Translations under genes and position numbers: made by a program
NCBI GenBank assembly: GCA_000619965.1
Contig: JHVD01000001.1
Location: 62,001 to 126,000 of the forward strand
Source: Propionibacteriaceae bacterium P6A17
Lineage (GTDB): Bacteria; Actinomycetota; Actinomycetes; Propionibacteriales; Propionibacteriaceae
DNA: 64,000 nucleotides
Direction of reading: 5' to 3'
The notes under the pieces: model-generated
Seen by the model: the letters and a program-made list of their open reading frames with translations, nothing else
The model's database searches: none
What the model was told of the DNA's origin: nothing
Shown: positions 8,345-19,291 of the stretch, in pieces
Numbering within the stretch: the first letter of the stretch is position 1
How the letters are laid out: every line of letters starts with the position of its first letter

Positions 8345-9552
8345 CGCACGAGGAGGCCCCGGAGGCAGCCGGCGACGATGCCGGGCCCGGGCGCACCCGG
8401 CGCTGGCGGGGCGGACGAGGGCTCTGGGCCCGCGAACGCAACGACGTGCTCGCGCGCGTCTATCGGGTGGCGGTCGTCGCCCGCAGCCTGCTCGGCGCCC
8501 ACGCGATCCTCGTCAACTTCTGGCTCGTCTGGCCCCGCGCGGAGCATCCCTGGCTGGTGGCGCTGGCCAACGCAGTCATCGTCGGGTGGACCGTCGCCGT
8601 GTCGTCGTGGCTGGCCGGTCCGAGCCGCCGCAGCCTGTACATCCACGTCGCCGACGCCGCGGTCACCGTCGGCCTCGTCCTGCTCACGCTCGTCGCGCTG
8701 CCGCACGGCGGTGCCCCGCTCTCCCTCGCCGGCTACTGGATCAGCGGCGCACCGATGTATGCGGCGATCTTCCAGTCGACGAGGGCTGGCGTGCTGAGCG
8801 CCGTAGCCGTCGGCATCGCGTTGTTCATGGTCCCGTCGCAGGCGAGCATGGAGCGCGCCGGCATGACGTTCGTCGTCATCCTCGTCGCGTGGTGCTCCGG
8901 CCTGCTCATCGAACAGTTCCGTGCGACGATCACCGAGCAGGAGCAGGAGCGCATCCGGGTGGCGGCGCTGGCCGAACGGGAGCGGCTGTCGAGGATCGTC
9001 CACGACGGCGCGCTGCAGGTGCTGGCGCTGGTCGAGCGCGAGGGACCGCTGCTCGGACCCGTGGGCGTGCGGCTTGCCGCCTTGGCGAGGGAGTCGGAGT
9101 CGCAACTGCGCGTGCACCTGCAGGACCGGGACATCCACGAGCCGCGGCCCGACGCCGCCGTGGACCTCGCTGCGGCGCTGGACAAGTACTCGTCTGCGCG
9201 CGTGACGGTCTCCACGATGGCCGGCGAGGTGCTCGCCTCGCGGTACGTCGTCGAGGAGATCGAGTCCACCGTGCAGGAGATCCTGAAGAACGTCGACCGG
9301 CACGCAGGCCCCGACGCGCGGTGCTGGCTCCTGCTCGACCAGGAAGTCGACGACGAGGCCATCGTCTTCATCCGCGACAACGGCGTCGGCATGGACGCGG
9401 CGCAGGCCCGTCGCGCCGCCGAGCAGGGCAGATTCGGCATCCGTGACTCCATCATCGGTAGAATCGCCGCCATCGGCGGCTCTGCCATCTTGAAGTCGGC
9501 CCCCGGGGCCGGGACGGAGTGGGAACTTCGGATCCCGCTCGACGCGGAGTAG
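8341..9552 (+). CDS. Sensor histidine kinase (HisKA_3/NarL-partner type)
   Basis: 403 residues. About five to six membrane helices (roughly residues 35-195) come first, followed by a dimerisation helix with phospho-accepting H221 in RIVHDGALQVL. The ATPase domain shows an N-box (EILKNVDRHAG), a G1 box (RDNGVGM) and a G2 region (RFGIRDSIIGR). No large extracellular sensor domain is present, so it may sense a membrane signal. GTG 8341 overlaps the acyltransferase stop (GTGA); no strong ribosome site is seen, consistent with coupled translation. The cognate regulator follows after 33 bases. A link to membrane lipids is inference from the operon. Confidence 0.88.
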   Translation: MTHEEAPEAAGDDAGPGRTRRWRGGRGLWARERNDVLARVYRVAVVARSLLGAHAILVNFWLVWPRAEHPWLVALANAVIVGWTVAVSSWLAGPSRRSLYIHVADAAVTVGLVLLTLVALPHGGAPLSLAGYWISGAPMYAAIFQSTRAGVLSAVAVGIALFMVPSQASMERAGMTFVVILVAWCSGLLIEQFRATITEQEQERIRVAALAERERLSRIVHDGALQVLALVEREGPLLGPVGVRLAALARESESQLRVHLQDRDIHEPRPDAAVDLAAALDKYSSARVTVSTMAGEVLASRYVVEEIESTVQEILKNVDRHAGPDARCWLLLDQEVDDEAIVFIRDNGVGMDAAQARRAAEQGRFGIRDSIIGRIAAIGGSAILKSAPGAGTEWELRIPLDAE

Positions 9553-9585
9553 CGGGCCGGCCGGGGCCACGGGACGACCAGTGAG

Positions 9586-10263
9586 GTGAATGCGGTGACG
9601 GTGACCGAGCGCAATCGGGTGATGCTCGTCGACGACCATCCGATGTGGATCGAGGCGCTGAGCGAGGACCTCACCGAGGTCGGGTTCGAGATCGTCGCCG
9701 TCGCGAAGAACGGCACCGAATGCCTCCAGCGGTGCCGCGCGGTGAGGCCGGACGTGCTCGTCATGGACCTGCAGATCCCCGAGCCCGACGGCGCCACCTG
9801 CATCGAGATCCTCATCGAGGAGTTTCCAGACCTCCACGTCCTCGTCATGTCCGCCTCGGGCGAGCGCGACGACGTGCTGCGGGCGATGAAGGCCGGCGCC
9901 AAGGGCTACCTCGTGAAGTCGGCATCGAAGCAGGAGCTCATCGAGGGCGTGCAGCGCACGGCCGTCGGCGACGCGGTGTTCACGCCGGGGCTGGCGGGGC
10001 TGGTGTTGGGGGAGTTCCGGCGCATGGTCAACACCGCGCGGGCGAACAACGACGAGGGGCCGGTGCTCACGTCGCGCGAGATCGAGGTGCTGCGCCGGGT
10101 GGCCAAGGGGCTCGCCTACCGGGAGATCGCGGAGGAGCTGTTCGTGTCGCACCGGACGGTGCAGAACCACGTCCAGAACGTGTTGCGCAAGCTGCAGCTC
10201 CACAACCGCGTCGAGCTCACCCTCTACGCGATCGATCAGGGCATCCACGACCCGAACTCGTGA
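9586..10263 (+). CDS. NarL/LuxR-family response regulator
   Basis: 225 residues. The receiver domain has the acidic pair in LVDDHP, the phospho-acceptor at D61 in VMDLQIP, and the conserved Lys in GYLVKSAS. A short linker leads to a LuxR-type helix-turn-helix (TSREIEVLRRVAKG, then HRTVQNHVQNVLRKL). It is the evident partner of the kinase just upstream. Start GTG 9586 with a GTGAGGTG-type site; GTG 9595 or 9601 are possible. Target genes cannot be read from the sequence, but the plsC-like gene in the same operon is a reasonable candidate for autoregulation. Confidence 0.92.
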   Translation: MNAVTVTERNRVMLVDDHPMWIEALSEDLTEVGFEIVAVAKNGTECLQRCRAVRPDVLVMDLQIPEPDGATCIEILIEEFPDLHVLVMSASGERDDVLRAMKAGAKGYLVKSASKQELIEGVQRTAVGDAVFTPGLAGLVLGEFRRMVNTARANNDEGPVLTSREIEVLRRVAKGLAYREIAEELFVSHRTVQNHVQNVLRKLQLHNRVELTLYAIDQGIHDPNS

Positions 10264-10287
10264 CTCGGTGCCCCTCGCGGGGTGCGC

Positions 10288-10293
10288 TACGCT
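10288..10293 (+). promoter_or_regulatory. -10 element for leaderless DAHP synthase
   Basis: TACGCT, then 7 bases, then ATG 10301. There is no ribosome-binding site, consistent with a leaderless mRNA. Confidence 0.55.
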
Positions 10294-10300
10294 CGTCGTC

Positions 10301-11683
10301 ATGGCTTCGATGTCCCGAGAAGATCTTCGCGCCCTGCCCCAGGTGCAGCAGCCGTCGTATCCGGATGCCGCCGCGCTCGATCGGGTCGTCGATGCGCTGG
10401 AGAAGCGCCCGCCGCTGGTGTTCGCCGGCGAGTGCGACGACCTGCGCGAGCAGCTCGCCGAGGTGGCCGCCGGCCGCGCCTTCCTGCTGCAGGGCGGCGA
10501 CTGCGCCGAGACCTTCGACGCCCTGAGCGCCGACAACATCAAGCGCAAGCTCATGGTGCAGTTGTCGATGTCGGTGGTGATGACCTACGCCGCGCAGGTG
10601 CCGGTGGTGAAGGTGGGCCGCATCGCCGGCCAGTACGCCAAGCCACGCTCGAAGGACCTCGAGACGCGCGAGGGCGTCACGCTGCCCAGCTACCGCGGCG
10701 ACGCCGTCAACGGCTTCGACTTCACCCCCGAGGCGCGCACCCATGACCCCGAGCGGCTCATGCGCGTCTACGACGCCTCCTCTGCGACGCTGAACCTCGT
10801 GCGCGCGTTCACCAAGGGCGGTCTGGCGGACCTGCGGGCCGTGCACCTGTGGAATGCCGAGTTCGTGCGCGACTCCCGCGTGGAGAGCGAGTACGAGCAA
10901 CTCGCCGACGAGATCGAGCGTGCGCTGGCATTCATGGTGGCCTGCGGTGTCCGGGACCACACGCTGTCCACCGTCGACTTCTACGCCAGCCACGAGGCGC
11001 TGCTGCTCGAGTACGAGCGCGCGCTCACCAGGATCGATTCCCGCACCCAGCAGCCCTACGACGTCTCCGGCCACTTCCTGTGGATCGGCGAGCGCACCCG
11101 TCAGCTCGACGGCGCCCACGTGGAGCTGCTGCGTCGGGTCCGCAACCCACTGGGTGTCAAGCTCGGCCCCACGACGACGCCGGAGCAGGCCGTCGCGCTC
11201 GCCGATGCGCTTGACCCGGACCACGAGCCGGGGCGGATCACGTTCATCACGCGCATGGGTGCCCGCCGGATCCGCGACGTGCTGCCCGGGCTCATCGAGG
11301 GGGTCGAGGCCTCCGGCCGACAGGTGGCGTGGGTGTGCGACCCGATGCACGGCAACACGTTCGAGACGGCCAACGGGTTCAAGACGCGCTCGTTTGCGGA
11401 CGTGGCCGACGAGGTGCACGGCTTCTTCGACGTCCACGAGCGGCTTGGCACGTGGCCGGGCGGGCTGCACGTCGAACTCACCGGCGACGACGTCACCGAG
11501 TGCGTAGGCGGGGCCTACTCCTTGACGGAGGACGACCTGGCCGCCCGCTACGAGACGGCGTGCGATCCGAGGCTCAACCGCAACCAGTCGCTGGAGCTGG
11601 CGTTCACCGTCGCCCAGCGGCTGCGGGCGCTGCGCTCCACGCGCCACAATCCCGTGCAGGAGTTCGCCATCAAGGAGTTCTGA
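10301..11683 (+). CDS. aroG: Class II 3-deoxy-D-arabino-heptulosonate 7-phosphate synthase
   Basis: About 460 residues, the length of class II (plant/actinobacterial) DAHP synthases. It condenses PEP and erythrose 4-phosphate, the first step of the shikimate pathway. Family hallmarks include LQGGDCAETF near residue 60, the RVGRIAGQYAKPRS-like motif (here KVGRIAGQYAKPRS), GANTRQ-like GERTRQLDGAH and the metal-ligand region VCDPMHGNT. Class II enzymes are usually feedback-inhibited by aromatic amino acids. The start is set by the leaderless promoter. It is convergent with the PASTA kinase with a 16-bp gap, an arrangement I recall for aroG/pknL in mycobacteria. Confidence 0.95.
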   Translation: MASMSREDLRALPQVQQPSYPDAAALDRVVDALEKRPPLVFAGECDDLREQLAEVAAGRAFLLQGGDCAETFDALSADNIKRKLMVQLSMSVVMTYAAQVPVVKVGRIAGQYAKPRSKDLETREGVTLPSYRGDAVNGFDFTPEARTHDPERLMRVYDASSATLNLVRAFTKGGLADLRAVHLWNAEFVRDSRVESEYEQLADEIERALAFMVACGVRDHTLSTVDFYASHEALLLEYERALTRIDSRTQQPYDVSGHFLWIGERTRQLDGAHVELLRRVRNPLGVKLGPTTTPEQAVALADALDPDHEPGRITFITRMGARRIRDVLPGLIEGVEASGRQVAWVCDPMHGNTFETANGFKTRSFADVADEVHGFFDVHERLGTWPGGLHVELTGDDVTECVGGAYSLTEDDLAARYETACDPRLNRNQSLELAFTVAQRLRALRSTRHNPVQEFAIKEF

Positions 11684-11699
11684 CGGGGCACCTCGCGCC

Positions 11700-13754
11700 T
11701 CAGCTGATGAGCAGGACCACCTTGGCTCCCTCGGGGAGCTTGCTGCCCGCCTCGGGCTCGGTGCCGGCGGCGATGTTGAGCGGCAGCGGGAAGTCGTTGG
11801 CGCGCCGCACCTCGACCTGGAAGCCGGCGTCCTCGAGGATCTTCGTCGCGTCGTCGGTGGACTTGTAGCGCACGTCGGGCACTTCCACCATGACGGGTCC
11901 GAGCGACTCCACGAGCTCGATTGTGTCCCCGCGGTGCTTCGTCCCCGACTTGGGGTCTTGTGAGATGACGCTGCCCTTGGGGACGCTCGCGTGATGCTCT
12001 TGGGCCACCTCGACCTGGAAACCCGCGGCGGTGAGCTCCTTGCGGGCGGTGGCGACGTCGCGGCCCGTGTAGTCGTTGACCGTGATCGGCTCACGCCCCT
12101 TGGACACGACGAGGTCGATGGCCGTGCCCCGCTTGAGTTGGGCGTCGGGCGCCTGGGACGCCTTCAACACCTGCCCTGCGGGGGCCTCCTCATCCCAGAC
12201 CTCCTCGATGGTGCCGGGCCGCAACGTGACCTCCGCGAGAGCCGCGCGGGCCTCGTCGAGGGTCTTGCCGACGATGCTCGGCATGGAGAAGCGTTCAGGG
12301 CCGAGCGAGACCACGACGAGCACCGTCGAGTCCCGCAGCACCCGGGCGCCCGGGCGAGGATCGCTGCTGATGATCTGCCCGGCGGGGACGTCCTCCGAGT
12401 GCTGGGTGGAGCTGTCGAGCTTGAGCTGCGCCTGGCTGGCCGCGGCGGAGGCGGCCGCCTCCGGCTGGTTGGCGAGCGCAGGCACCGTCGTGTACCGGCC
12501 GGACATCCACCACCAGGATCCCGTCCCGACCCCTGCGGTGAGCAGCAGCACCAGGACGAGCGCGAGGAACCCGCGGCGGCGGCGATGGATGGGCTCCTGG
12601 GACAGGTGGAACACAGGCGTGCGCTGGCCCTGCGGCGCCCCGCCTGGGCGACGGCGTTCCGGCAGCGACGGCGACGCTGGGGTGCGCGCCGGGCTGGGCG
12701 GCGTCGTCGGGGTGGGATGCCGCCCGGGCTCGTGACGCCACTGGGAGGACTCGTGGTGTGCCGCCGGGCTGGGGTAGGTGGGGCGGGGCCGCTCCGGGCG
12801 CGGCGCGATCGGCTGCGTGAGGTTGCCGCCGGAGCGCTCCGGCTCGAATTCCGACGCGAGCGACGGGTTGTCGGCCAGCCCACTGGACTCGAGCTCCCGG
12901 CGGGCGCGCCGCACCGCGCCGAGCAAATGCTGGCCGTCGGCGAGCCGCTTGTCGGGGTCTCGCGCCGTCGCGGCGAGCACGAGCGCATCGACGTAGTCCG
13001 GGATGTGCCAGGGCGTGCGTCGTCCGAGGTCTCGCAGCCGTTCGCTGGGGCGCGGCACGTCGACGTTCACGTGCCGGTAGGCGATCTGGTAGTTGTTCTC
13101 CCCGGTGTGCGGCTTCGTGCCGGTGAGCAGCTCGAAGAGCATGACGCCGGCCGAGTACACGTCCGAGCGGGCGTCGGGGCGGGAGTGGGTGACCAGCTCG
13201 GGCGGCAGGTAGGACGCGGTGCCGACGAGGACGCCGGTGGCGGTCATCTGCGGGGAGCCGACGCGTCGGGCGAGCCCGAAGTCGACCACCTTGAGCTGGC
13301 CGCGGTGGGAGATGAGGACGTTCTCCGGCTTGATGTCGCGGTGGACGACTCCGGACTCGTGGGCGGCGGCGAGCGCGGAGGCGATGTCCTCGAGGAGTGC
13401 CAGCGCGCGTTCGGGCGTCAGCGGCGCTTCGCGGCTGATGACGCGCCGGAGGGTCTCACCGTCGACGTACTCCATGACGATGTAGGGCTGACCTTTCGCG
13501 GTGCCCTGGTCGAAGATGCTGACCACGTTGGGGTGCGAGAGGACGGCGGCCGAGCGGGCCTCGCGGTCGAACTTCGCGACGAACTCGTCGTCGTCGCCGA
13601 GATCGGTGCGCATCACCTTGAGCGCGACGACGCGCGACAGGCGCAGGTCGCGTGCGCGATACACCGTGGCCATGCCGCCGCGTGCCACCTTCGCGACGAT
13701 CTCGTAGCGATCATCCAGCACTTGGCCGACCAACGGGTCGAAAGTGCTGTTCAT
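11700..13754 (-). CDS. pknL: PASTA-domain serine/threonine protein kinase (PknL-like)
   Basis: 684 residues. The N-terminal cytosolic kinase (about 16-280) has ATP-binding K46 in VALKVM, catalytic D140 in HRDIKPEN and the DFG aspartate D158. A proline-rich juxtamembrane linker leads to one membrane helix (LALVLVLLL) near residue 400. Four extracellular PASTA repeats follow (starting near TTVPAL, FSMPSIVG, ITVNDYTG and VEVPDVRY). PASTA repeats bind muropeptides or lipid II, so the kinase probably reports cell-wall status and phosphorylates division or wall proteins. ATG 13754; a TAGAAT -10-like box lies about 55 bases upstream. The name PknL rests on adjacency to DAHP synthase rather than on a search. 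Confidence 0.93.
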   Translation of the reverse strand: MNSTFDPLVGQVLDDRYEIVAKVARGGMATVYRARDLRLSRVVALKVMRTDLGDDDEFVAKFDREARSAAVLSHPNVVSIFDQGTAKGQPYIVMEYVDGETLRRVISREAPLTPERALALLEDIASALAAAHESGVVHRDIKPENVLISHRGQLKVVDFGLARRVGSPQMTATGVLVGTASYLPPELVTHSRPDARSDVYSAGVMLFELLTGTKPHTGENNYQIAYRHVNVDVPRPSERLRDLGRRTPWHIPDYVDALVLAATARDPDKRLADGQHLLGAVRRARRELESSGLADNPSLASEFEPERSGGNLTQPIAPRPERPRPTYPSPAAHHESSQWRHEPGRHPTPTTPPSPARTPASPSLPERRRPGGAPQGQRTPVFHLSQEPIHRRRRGFLALVLVLLLTAGVGTGSWWWMSGRYTTVPALANQPEAAASAAASQAQLKLDSSTQHSEDVPAGQIISSDPRPGARVLRDSTVLVVVSLGPERFSMPSIVGKTLDEARAALAEVTLRPGTIEEVWDEEAPAGQVLKASQAPDAQLKRGTAIDLVVSKGREPITVNDYTGRDVATARKELTAAGFQVEVAQEHHASVPKGSVISQDPKSGTKHRGDTIELVESLGPVMVEVPDVRYKSTDDATKILEDAGFQVEVRRANDFPLPLNIAAGTEPEAGSKLPEGAKVVLLIS

Positions 13755-13912
13755 TCACACTCCATCACGGTCGGGGAAGGAGGCCGTGTGGGCCCGTAAC
13801 GGCAATGATTCTAGGGCCACCGCCCACCGAGCCCGGCGCTTCGGCCCGGCGAGTCGCCGGGCCGGGGAAGGTGAGTGGGCTGGGAGCGGAGGGGCGTCGT
13901 CGGGCAGGAGCA

Positions 13913-14013
13913 ACCTGTGCGGCTCAGTCACGGCACAGGTGTCGGAGGCACAGGCCCGACGGCGAACCTCCCGAAGGCAGTCGTGACCTGTGCGGCAACT
14001 GAGCCGCACAGGT
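13913..14013. repeat. Nested inverted/direct repeats between pknL and hppA; probable hppA terminator
   Basis: ACCTGTGCGGC occurs at 13913-13923 and again at 13986-13996, and its complement GCCGCACAGGT at 14003-14013. The last two form a perfect 11-bp stem with a 6-base loop just downstream of the minus-strand hppA stop, a probable terminator. The first copy, extended to 16 bases (13913-13928), pairs perfectly with 13998-14013, so an alternative fold is possible. The rest of the 290-bp gap holds the pknL promoter region and no gene I can support. Confidence 0.65.
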
Positions 14014-14044
14014 GACAACTGCTCGATCCGGGGCCGGGGCTCGG

Positions 14045-16534
<2,490 letters not shown>

Positions 16535-16565
16535 GTCCTTGACCACTTCTTCCTTGAACAAGGTC

Positions 16566-16597
16566 GTGGGCGGTCTGCCCGCCCACGGTTGATACTA
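16566..16597 (-). promoter_or_regulatory. hppA promoter -10 and leader hairpin
   Basis: On the minus strand TAGTAT (16597-16592) is a likely -10 box. It is followed at once by a perfect 8-bp hairpin, arms 16566-16573 and 16579-16586 with a 5-base loop. A small CCTTG-TT-CAAGG stem just after it overlaps the AAGGAAG ribosome-site region. The leader could hide or expose the translation start. Confidence 0.45.
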
Positions 16598-16656
16598 CGG
16601 GCAGTAGTCGAAGGGCCATTCGGGTACCCCCTCGGTGGGCGCGGGTGGCCGTCGCG

Positions 16657-16662
16657 TAACAT
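16657..16662 (+). promoter_or_regulatory. -10 element for leaderless PPDK regulatory protein
   Basis: TAACAT followed by 6 bases and ATG 16669. No ribosome site is present, so a leaderless transcript is likely. Confidence 0.5.
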
Positions 16663-16668
16663 TCGGCC

Positions 16669-17544
16669 ATGACGACGGGGCCGCTGCAGATCCACATCAT
16701 CGCCGACTCGACGGGCGAGTCCGCGGCCCGGATCGCGCGCGCCGCGCTGGCGCAGTTTCCCGACCAGGACGTGGAAATCGTGCGTCACCGTCGGATCAGC
16801 CAGACCGAGCACGTCGAGAAGGCGCTCGCCGAACTGCCCCTGGAACGGCCGATCGTCGTGCTGTACACGCTGGTCAAGCGTTCGATGGCCGAACTCGTCG
16901 AGCGCTTCTGCACCGACCACGAGGTGCCGCACGCGGACCTCATGACCGACACCGTCGGCGCCATCGAGCAGGCCAGCGGCGGCCGGGCGCAGGAGGTGTT
17001 GCGCCGCCCCGTCGGGGTGGAGGCCGATTACTTCACGCGCGTGAGCGCCATGGACTTCGCCGTCCGCAACGACGACGGCTCGATCCCCGAGCAGCTCCGC
17101 GAGGCCGACATCGTGCTCGTCGGGCCGTCGCGCGCCGGCAAGACCCCGCTGTCGATCTACCTCGGCTACCTGGGATACAAGGCCGCGAACGTGCCGCTCG
17201 TGCCCGGCATCGCCCCACCCCGGGAGCTTTACGACGTGGAGCGCTGGCGCATCATCGGGCTCACGATGGACGCCGACCGACTCCAGGTGATCCGCAACCA
17301 GCGGGTGCGTGGCATGGGCGGCTTCGGCAACCGCGACGGCTACGCCGACCTCGCGCACATCTACGACGAGCTCGACGAGGTGGGGGAGACGATGCGCGAG
17401 CTCGGCTGCCCCGTGCTCAACACCACTGGTGTCGCCCTCGAGGAGAACGCCAGCCGCATCGTCGATCTCGTCGCCTCTCGCGCCCGACGCCTCGGCGGCA
17501 ACTTGCGCCAGCCACCCGGCGTGCGCTGCGAGGCGCGAGGCTGA
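16669..17544 (+). CDS. Pyruvate, phosphate dikinase regulatory protein (bifunctional kinase/phosphorylase)
   Basis: 291 residues, the former DUF299 family. These proteins inactivate PPDK or PEP synthase by ADP-dependent phosphorylation of a Thr near the catalytic His, and reactivate it by Pi-dependent removal that yields PPi. The family P-loop appears as GPSRAGKTP at about residues 152-160, followed by the conserved LSIYLGYLGYKAANVPLVPG segment. PPDK with the matching T-S-H site is encoded 4 kb downstream (T452), so PPDK rather than PEP synthase is the likely target. It is divergent from hppA, sharing a 134-bp promoter region, and convergent with the ABC permease. Confidence 0.92.
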   Translation: MTTGPLQIHIIADSTGESAARIARAALAQFPDQDVEIVRHRRISQTEHVEKALAELPLERPIVVLYTLVKRSMAELVERFCTDHEVPHADLMTDTVGAIEQASGGRAQEVLRRPVGVEADYFTRVSAMDFAVRNDDGSIPEQLREADIVLVGPSRAGKTPLSIYLGYLGYKAANVPLVPGIAPPRELYDVERWRIIGLTMDADRLQVIRNQRVRGMGGFGNRDGYADLAHIYDELDEVGETMRELGCPVLNTTGVALEENASRIVDLVASRARRLGGNLRQPPGVRCEARG

Positions 17545-17552
17545 TCGTCGGC

Positions 17553-18650
17553 TCAGGGTGTCCGCATCACGGCGACGGGGTCCCTCCACGCCGCGAGCAG
17601 GGCAGGGGGGACCGCCGCGACGGCGGCCGTGATGGTGGCCAGGGCGGCCACGGAGAACGCGAACTCGGGCGGGATCGGTAGCGAGCGGGCGGCCGCGACG
17701 GCGAGCCCTGCACCCGCTGCGAGTGCGGCACCCAGCGCTGACGGCAGCGTGGTGCGGAGCGCGACGAGCGTGACCAGGTCGGCACGGGTGATGCCGAGGG
17801 TGCGACGGCGTCCCAGGTCCCTGCGGTGGATCAGCACGTCGGCGAGGACCACCACCGCGATGAAGAAGGCGCCCGCGCCGAGGATCAGCAGCAGGAGGGA
17901 GCGGCCGAACGCGGTGAGCTGCGCCGTCGGGCTGGCGCTCGTCGCGGCGGCCGCGACCGCCGACTGAACCGCCAGATCTCCTGGATTGGGTGCGAGGATG
18001 GCCAGTGCGGCGGCTTGCGTGCCCGACACCGATGCGACGGAATCCGCGACGATCCTGACTTCGCGGTTGGCGTCGGCGGGCGACGGGTCGATGGCGACGA
18101 TCTGCCCCTCGAGCTGCTCGAACGGGGTCAGGGGGACGAAACGGCCGACGACGCTCCACTGCCGATGGTCGGTTGTCTCGACCACGCCGGACGGGACGGC
18201 CAGGCCCAACTTGGTCTGGGCGGTGGCCGAGACGAGCACCTCGGCCGCCCCCGGCGAGGGCATGCGGCCGGCCGCGAGCGTGATGCCCCCGTCGACGTCG
18301 CCGGAGACGACGATGAGGGAAACGCGGGTGGCGCCCTCGCCGAGCGCACCGTTGGACGCGTCGCGCGGAGTGCCGAGGGCCACCACCCGCTCGGCGTGGT
18401 CCAGCGAGCGCAACGTGTCCACTGCGGCGGAGGAGAGCAGCGACGAGTTGTTGTCGTCGGTGAGCGTGAGTGTCCGAGCGGCGGGCCGCGCGAACTCCTG
18501 CGCGAGCCGTTGTTCGGCCGCCGCCTGTTGGCCGACGGTGAGCAGCGCGGCGAGGCAAGTCGCTGCGGAGACGAGCAGGGCGAGGACGCTGGAGACGCGC
18601 GCGGCGATCGCCGAGGCGCACACTTCACGGGCAAGCTCTCCGACCCTCAC
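17553..18650 (-). CDS. MacB/FtsX-type ABC transporter permease
   Basis: 365 residues: one N-terminal membrane helix (about 15-40), an extracytoplasmic domain of about 200 residues, and three C-terminal helices with an FtsX-like loop (RRDLGRRRTLGITRADLVTL). This topology is typical of MacB/LolE-like permeases, which act by mechanotransmission on extracytoplasmic substrates rather than by classical import. It is the last gene of a minus-strand operon (peptide, lipoprotein, adaptor pseudogene, ATPase, permease). ATG 18650 overlaps the ATPase stop by 4 bp. The substrate is unknown. Confidence 0.85.
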   Translation of the reverse strand: MRVGELAREVCASAIAARVSSVLALLVSAATCLAALLTVGQQAAAEQRLAQEFARPAARTLTLTDDNNSSLLSSAAVDTLRSLDHAERVVALGTPRDASNGALGEGATRVSLIVVSGDVDGGITLAAGRMPSPGAAEVLVSATAQTKLGLAVPSGVVETTDHRQWSVVGRFVPLTPFEQLEGQIVAIDPSPADANREVRIVADSVASVSGTQAAALAILAPNPGDLAVQSAVAAAATSASPTAQLTAFGRSLLLLILGAGAFFIAVVVLADVLIHRRDLGRRRTLGITRADLVTLVALRTTLPSALGAALAAGAGLAVAAARSLPIPPEFAFSVAALATITAAVAAVPPALLAAWRDPVAVMRTP

Positions 18651-19291
18651 AGGCGCAGCACCTCCCCGGCTCGCCCGACCACGACGGGATCGTGGGTGGC
18701 GATGACGACGACGCGCCCCTCTGCAGCCGCGTCGTCGAGGGCGTCCAGGACGTTTGCGGCGTTGACGGGATCGAGGTTGCCGGTGGGTTCGTCCGCGAGG
18801 ATGATGCCCGGGGAGCCCACGAGTGCTCTGGCCAGGGCCACGCGTTGCGCCTGGCCGCCGGAGATCTGGCCGGGCCTGTGGTCGGCCCGCTCTCCCAGGC
18901 CGAAGCGCTCGAGCAACTCCTCGACGCGAGCGCGGAGGAGGGCGCGCCGTCCGCCGCCGTACAGGCCTGGCTCGATCACGGAGTCGACGATGGTCCGGGC
19001 GGGATCCAGCTCGGAGTCTTGGAACACGAAGCCGAAGCGAGTGGCGCGCAGGGACGATCGTCGGCGGTCGGGGAGCTCGGAGGCGCGCTCCCCGTCGACG
19101 AGCACCGCGCCAGCCGTGGGCGTCAGGAGGAGCCCGAGCACGTACAGCAGCGTCGACTTGCCGCGTCCCGATTCGCCCGTCAAGGCGGTGACGACGCCCG
19201 GTCGAAACGTGTGGTTCAGCCCGTCGAAGAGCTCCTGCGCGGAGCGCCGGTAGCGAAACCGGAGGTCCCGGACGGACAGTTCGTGGTTCAT
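18647..19291 (-). CDS. ABC transporter ATP-binding protein (LolD/MacB-like)
   Basis: About 214 residues. Walker A is GESGRGKST (residues 39-47), the Q-loop lies in FVFQDSELDP, the signature is ISGGQAQRVALARAL, and Walker B with the catalytic Glu is IILADEPTGNLD, followed by the H-loop in IATHDP. The LADEPTGNLD form is typical of the MacB/LolD exporter class. ATG 19291 overlaps the stop of the adaptor gene (ATGA), showing that the adaptor was once part of the complex. It is intact, as is the permease, so the pair may still be functional without the adaptor. Confidence 0.92.
   Translation of the reverse strand: MNHELSVRDLRFRYRRSAQELFDGLNHTFRPGVVTALTGESGRGKSTLLYVLGLLLTPTAGAVLVDGERASELPDRRRSSLRATRFGFVFQDSELDPARTIVDSVIEPGLYGGGRRALLRARVEELLERFGLGERADHRPGQISGGQAQRVALARALVGSPGIILADEPTGNLDPVNAANVLDALDDAAAEGRVVVIATHDPVVVGRAGEVLRL

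Noticed and set aside
8224-10554. A 776-codon minus-strand frame opposite the two-component genes
   Set aside because: It crosses three intact plus-strand genes and their overlaps, and it has no family features.
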